5,390 bases of DNA from Sphingomonadaceae bacterium (lineage in GTDB: Bacteria; Pseudomonadota; Alphaproteobacteria; Sphingomonadales; Sphingomonadaceae), in NCBI GenBank assembly GCA_947442095.1, contig CANEVG010000259.1, positions 1 through 5,390 on the forward strand, given 5' to 3'. Shown here in pieces: positions 4,976 through 5,390 of this stretch (position 1 is the first letter of the stretch; each line of letters opens with the position of its first letter). The notes beneath the pieces were generated by a model. The model was given only the letters and a program-made list of their open reading frames with translations. It searched no databases and was not told where the DNA came from. The position numbers and the translations under genes are program-made.

Positions 4976-5077
4976 TTCAACAATCACCGCCTGTTCGGGC
5001 CGATCGGGCATATCCCGCCCTCCGAGGCTGAAGCGAACCACTATGCAGCCCGAGAGACCCTCGATATGGTCACATGA
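4976..5077 (+). pseudogene. IS3-family transposase OrfB, 3' fragment (C terminus)
   Basis: Reading resumes in the orfB frame as Phe-Asn-Asn-His-Arg, then LFGPIGHIPPSEAEANHYAA, and ends at the TGA at 5075-5077. This is the standard C-terminal block of IS3-family OrfB, usually WFNNRRLLEPIGNIPPAEAE. The preceding Trp codon is at 3500-3502, on the other side of the IS110 element, and the split Phe codon keeps TT on both sides, so removal of the insert restores the frame without change. Confidence 0.88.
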
Positions 5078-5087
5078 CCCAAATCAA

Positions 5088-5116
5088 ACAGCCTCCGGAA
5101 AACCCGGGACGGTTCA
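5088..5116 (+). repeat. IS3-family right terminal inverted repeat
   Basis: A GCCTCCGGAAAACCCGGGAC block followed by GGTTCA ends at 5116, starting 10-15 bp after the orfB stop. Ending in TCA and containing CCGGAAAACCCGGG is typical of IS3-family right ends. The partner left repeat is absent because the element is truncated, so the exact outer end rests on family resemblance. Confidence 0.65.
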
Positions 5117-5132
5117 ACGCTCGTTAACCTGA

Positions 5133-5146
5133 CCACGTTGCCGTGG
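5133..5146 (-). other. Small hairpin with GCAA loop downstream of the reductase gene
   Basis: In the minus-strand transcript, CCACG-GCAA-CGTGG forms a 5-bp stem capped by a GNRA-type tetraloop, about 30 bp after the reductase stop. There is no T tract, so an intrinsic terminator is not supported. A perfect palindrome, CAGCGCGCTG, also lies at 5164-5173, close to the stop codon. Either could stabilise the transcript end. Confidence 0.25.
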
Positions 5147-5176
5147 GCGTCAATGCCAGATGTCAGCGCGCTGGCC

Positions 5177-5390
5177 TCAGGGCACCTTCACGATGACTTT
5201 GCCTGTGGCCCCGCCGCCCAGCATCCGCGCATAGGCGGTGAGCACGTTTTCGAGGCCCGGTGTTTCATCGAAGCGCATAGCGAGGCGGCCTTCATCGAGC
5301 CAGGCGCGCAAGGGGGGCACGAAGCCTTCGGTGTTGCCGAAGTGATCAGGCAGGAAGAAGCCTTCGATGCGCAGGCGTTTCATCAGCACC
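5177..5390 (-). CDS. NADP-dependent MDR-family reductase (CurA/YncB type), C-terminal part
   Basis: The frame is open at the right edge and ends at the TGA at 5179-5177; 71 codons including the stop are in view, out of about 330-345 residues in a full-length member. The visible tail matches the C terminus of zinc-independent medium-chain reductases of the curcumin reductase/YncB/leukotriene B4 12-hydroxydehydrogenase group: RIEGFFLPDH (usually RGFIVFDH), a LRAWLDEGRLAMR helix, GLENVLTAYARMLGGGATGK and the final IVKV strand. These enzymes reduce activated C=C bonds of enones using NADPH in the cytosol. The nucleotide-binding Rossmann part lies outside the window. The leftmost GTG and ATG codons near the edge are internal. 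It converges on the insertion sequences and, before they arrived, may have faced the regulator gene. Substrate cannot be told. Confidence 0.82.
   Translation of the reverse strand, partial: VLMKRLRIEGFFLPDHFGNTEGFVPPLRAWLDEGRLAMRFDETPGLENVLTAYARMLGGGATGKVIVKVP

Larger units (their letters stand above)
3260..5116 (+). mobile_element. IS3-family element remnant, left-truncated and split by an IS110-family insertion
   Basis: Two pieces of one IS3-family orfB lie in the same orientation on either side of the IS110 element: 3260-3504 and 4976-5077. A recognisable IS3 right end follows to about 5116. orfA, the left inverted repeat and the N-terminal half of orfB are gone; the truncation lies about 30 bp after the regulator stop. 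The element can no longer move by itself. The order of events is clear from the nesting: the IS3 copy was present before the IS110 element entered. Confidence 0.85.

Noticed and set aside
4850..5041. A 64-residue N-terminal extension of the IS110 transposase
   Set aside because: The extension is antisense to the IS3 orfB fragment and crosses the element's left end. The ATG at 4849 has GGAGAG 6 nt upstream and matches the family's usual start.
1..5390. CRISPR array, tRNA or rRNA genes, replication origin
   Set aside because: No regularly spaced repeats, tRNA-like cloverleaf, rRNA segment or iteron cluster was seen on reading either strand.

Overview
The window looks like an accessory, IS-rich stretch of a high-GC alphaproteobacterial replicon. 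A sphingomonad-like host is my best guess. It is inferred from gene style (a soluble winged-helix/TolB-like/TPR regulator, a cupin/tautomerase pair, a CurA-type reductase) and from the transposase types, not from any marker gene. The first ~180 bases are about 48% G+C by hand count, while the regulator gene sampled near 1801-1860 is about 63%, so the window is a mosaic.

Layout. 1-186: an open frame entering from the left edge, not recognised. 187-357: no gene seen. 358-557: decayed right end of an IS256-family (Mutator-type) element, keeping only the last ~48 transposase residues. 558-863: no convincing gene, but a strong inverted repeat at 751-786. 1493 down to 864 (minus strand): a two-gene unit, a 4-oxalocrotonate-tautomerase-family protein followed by a single-domain cupin. 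1494-1627: divergent intergenic region with a candidate operator. 1628-3229 (plus): a 533-residue regulator with an OmpR/CadC-type winged helix, a TolB-like/FlgO-like domain and TPR repeats, and no membrane segment.

3260-5116 is an element inside an element. The 3' part of an IS3-family orfB (plus strand) is split by a complete IS110-family element, about 3505-4974, whose DEDD transposase lies on the minus strand. Removing the insert rejoins the orfB frame exactly, from the Trp-Val-Asp-Trp motif into Phe-Asn-Asn-His-Arg. The IS110 element has short subterminal inverted repeats, 3 nt from one end and 7 nt from the other, a short left end and a ~310-nt structured right end. This points to the IS1111 subgroup, where the bridge RNA is expected in the right end. 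That right end contains a 10-nt match to the element/target junction, which may be a target guide. 5177-5390 (minus) is the C-terminal end of a CurA/YncB-type NADP-dependent reductase that runs off the right edge.

How the genes may work together: the regulator is transcribed away from the tautomerase-cupin unit across 134 bp, the usual geometry of a local regulator and its target. The reductase beyond the insertion sequences may once have belonged to the same small detoxification or catabolic cluster. This is inference from position only. The most interesting part of the window is the intact IS110/IS1111-type element with its known insertion site, because guide and target can be compared directly.
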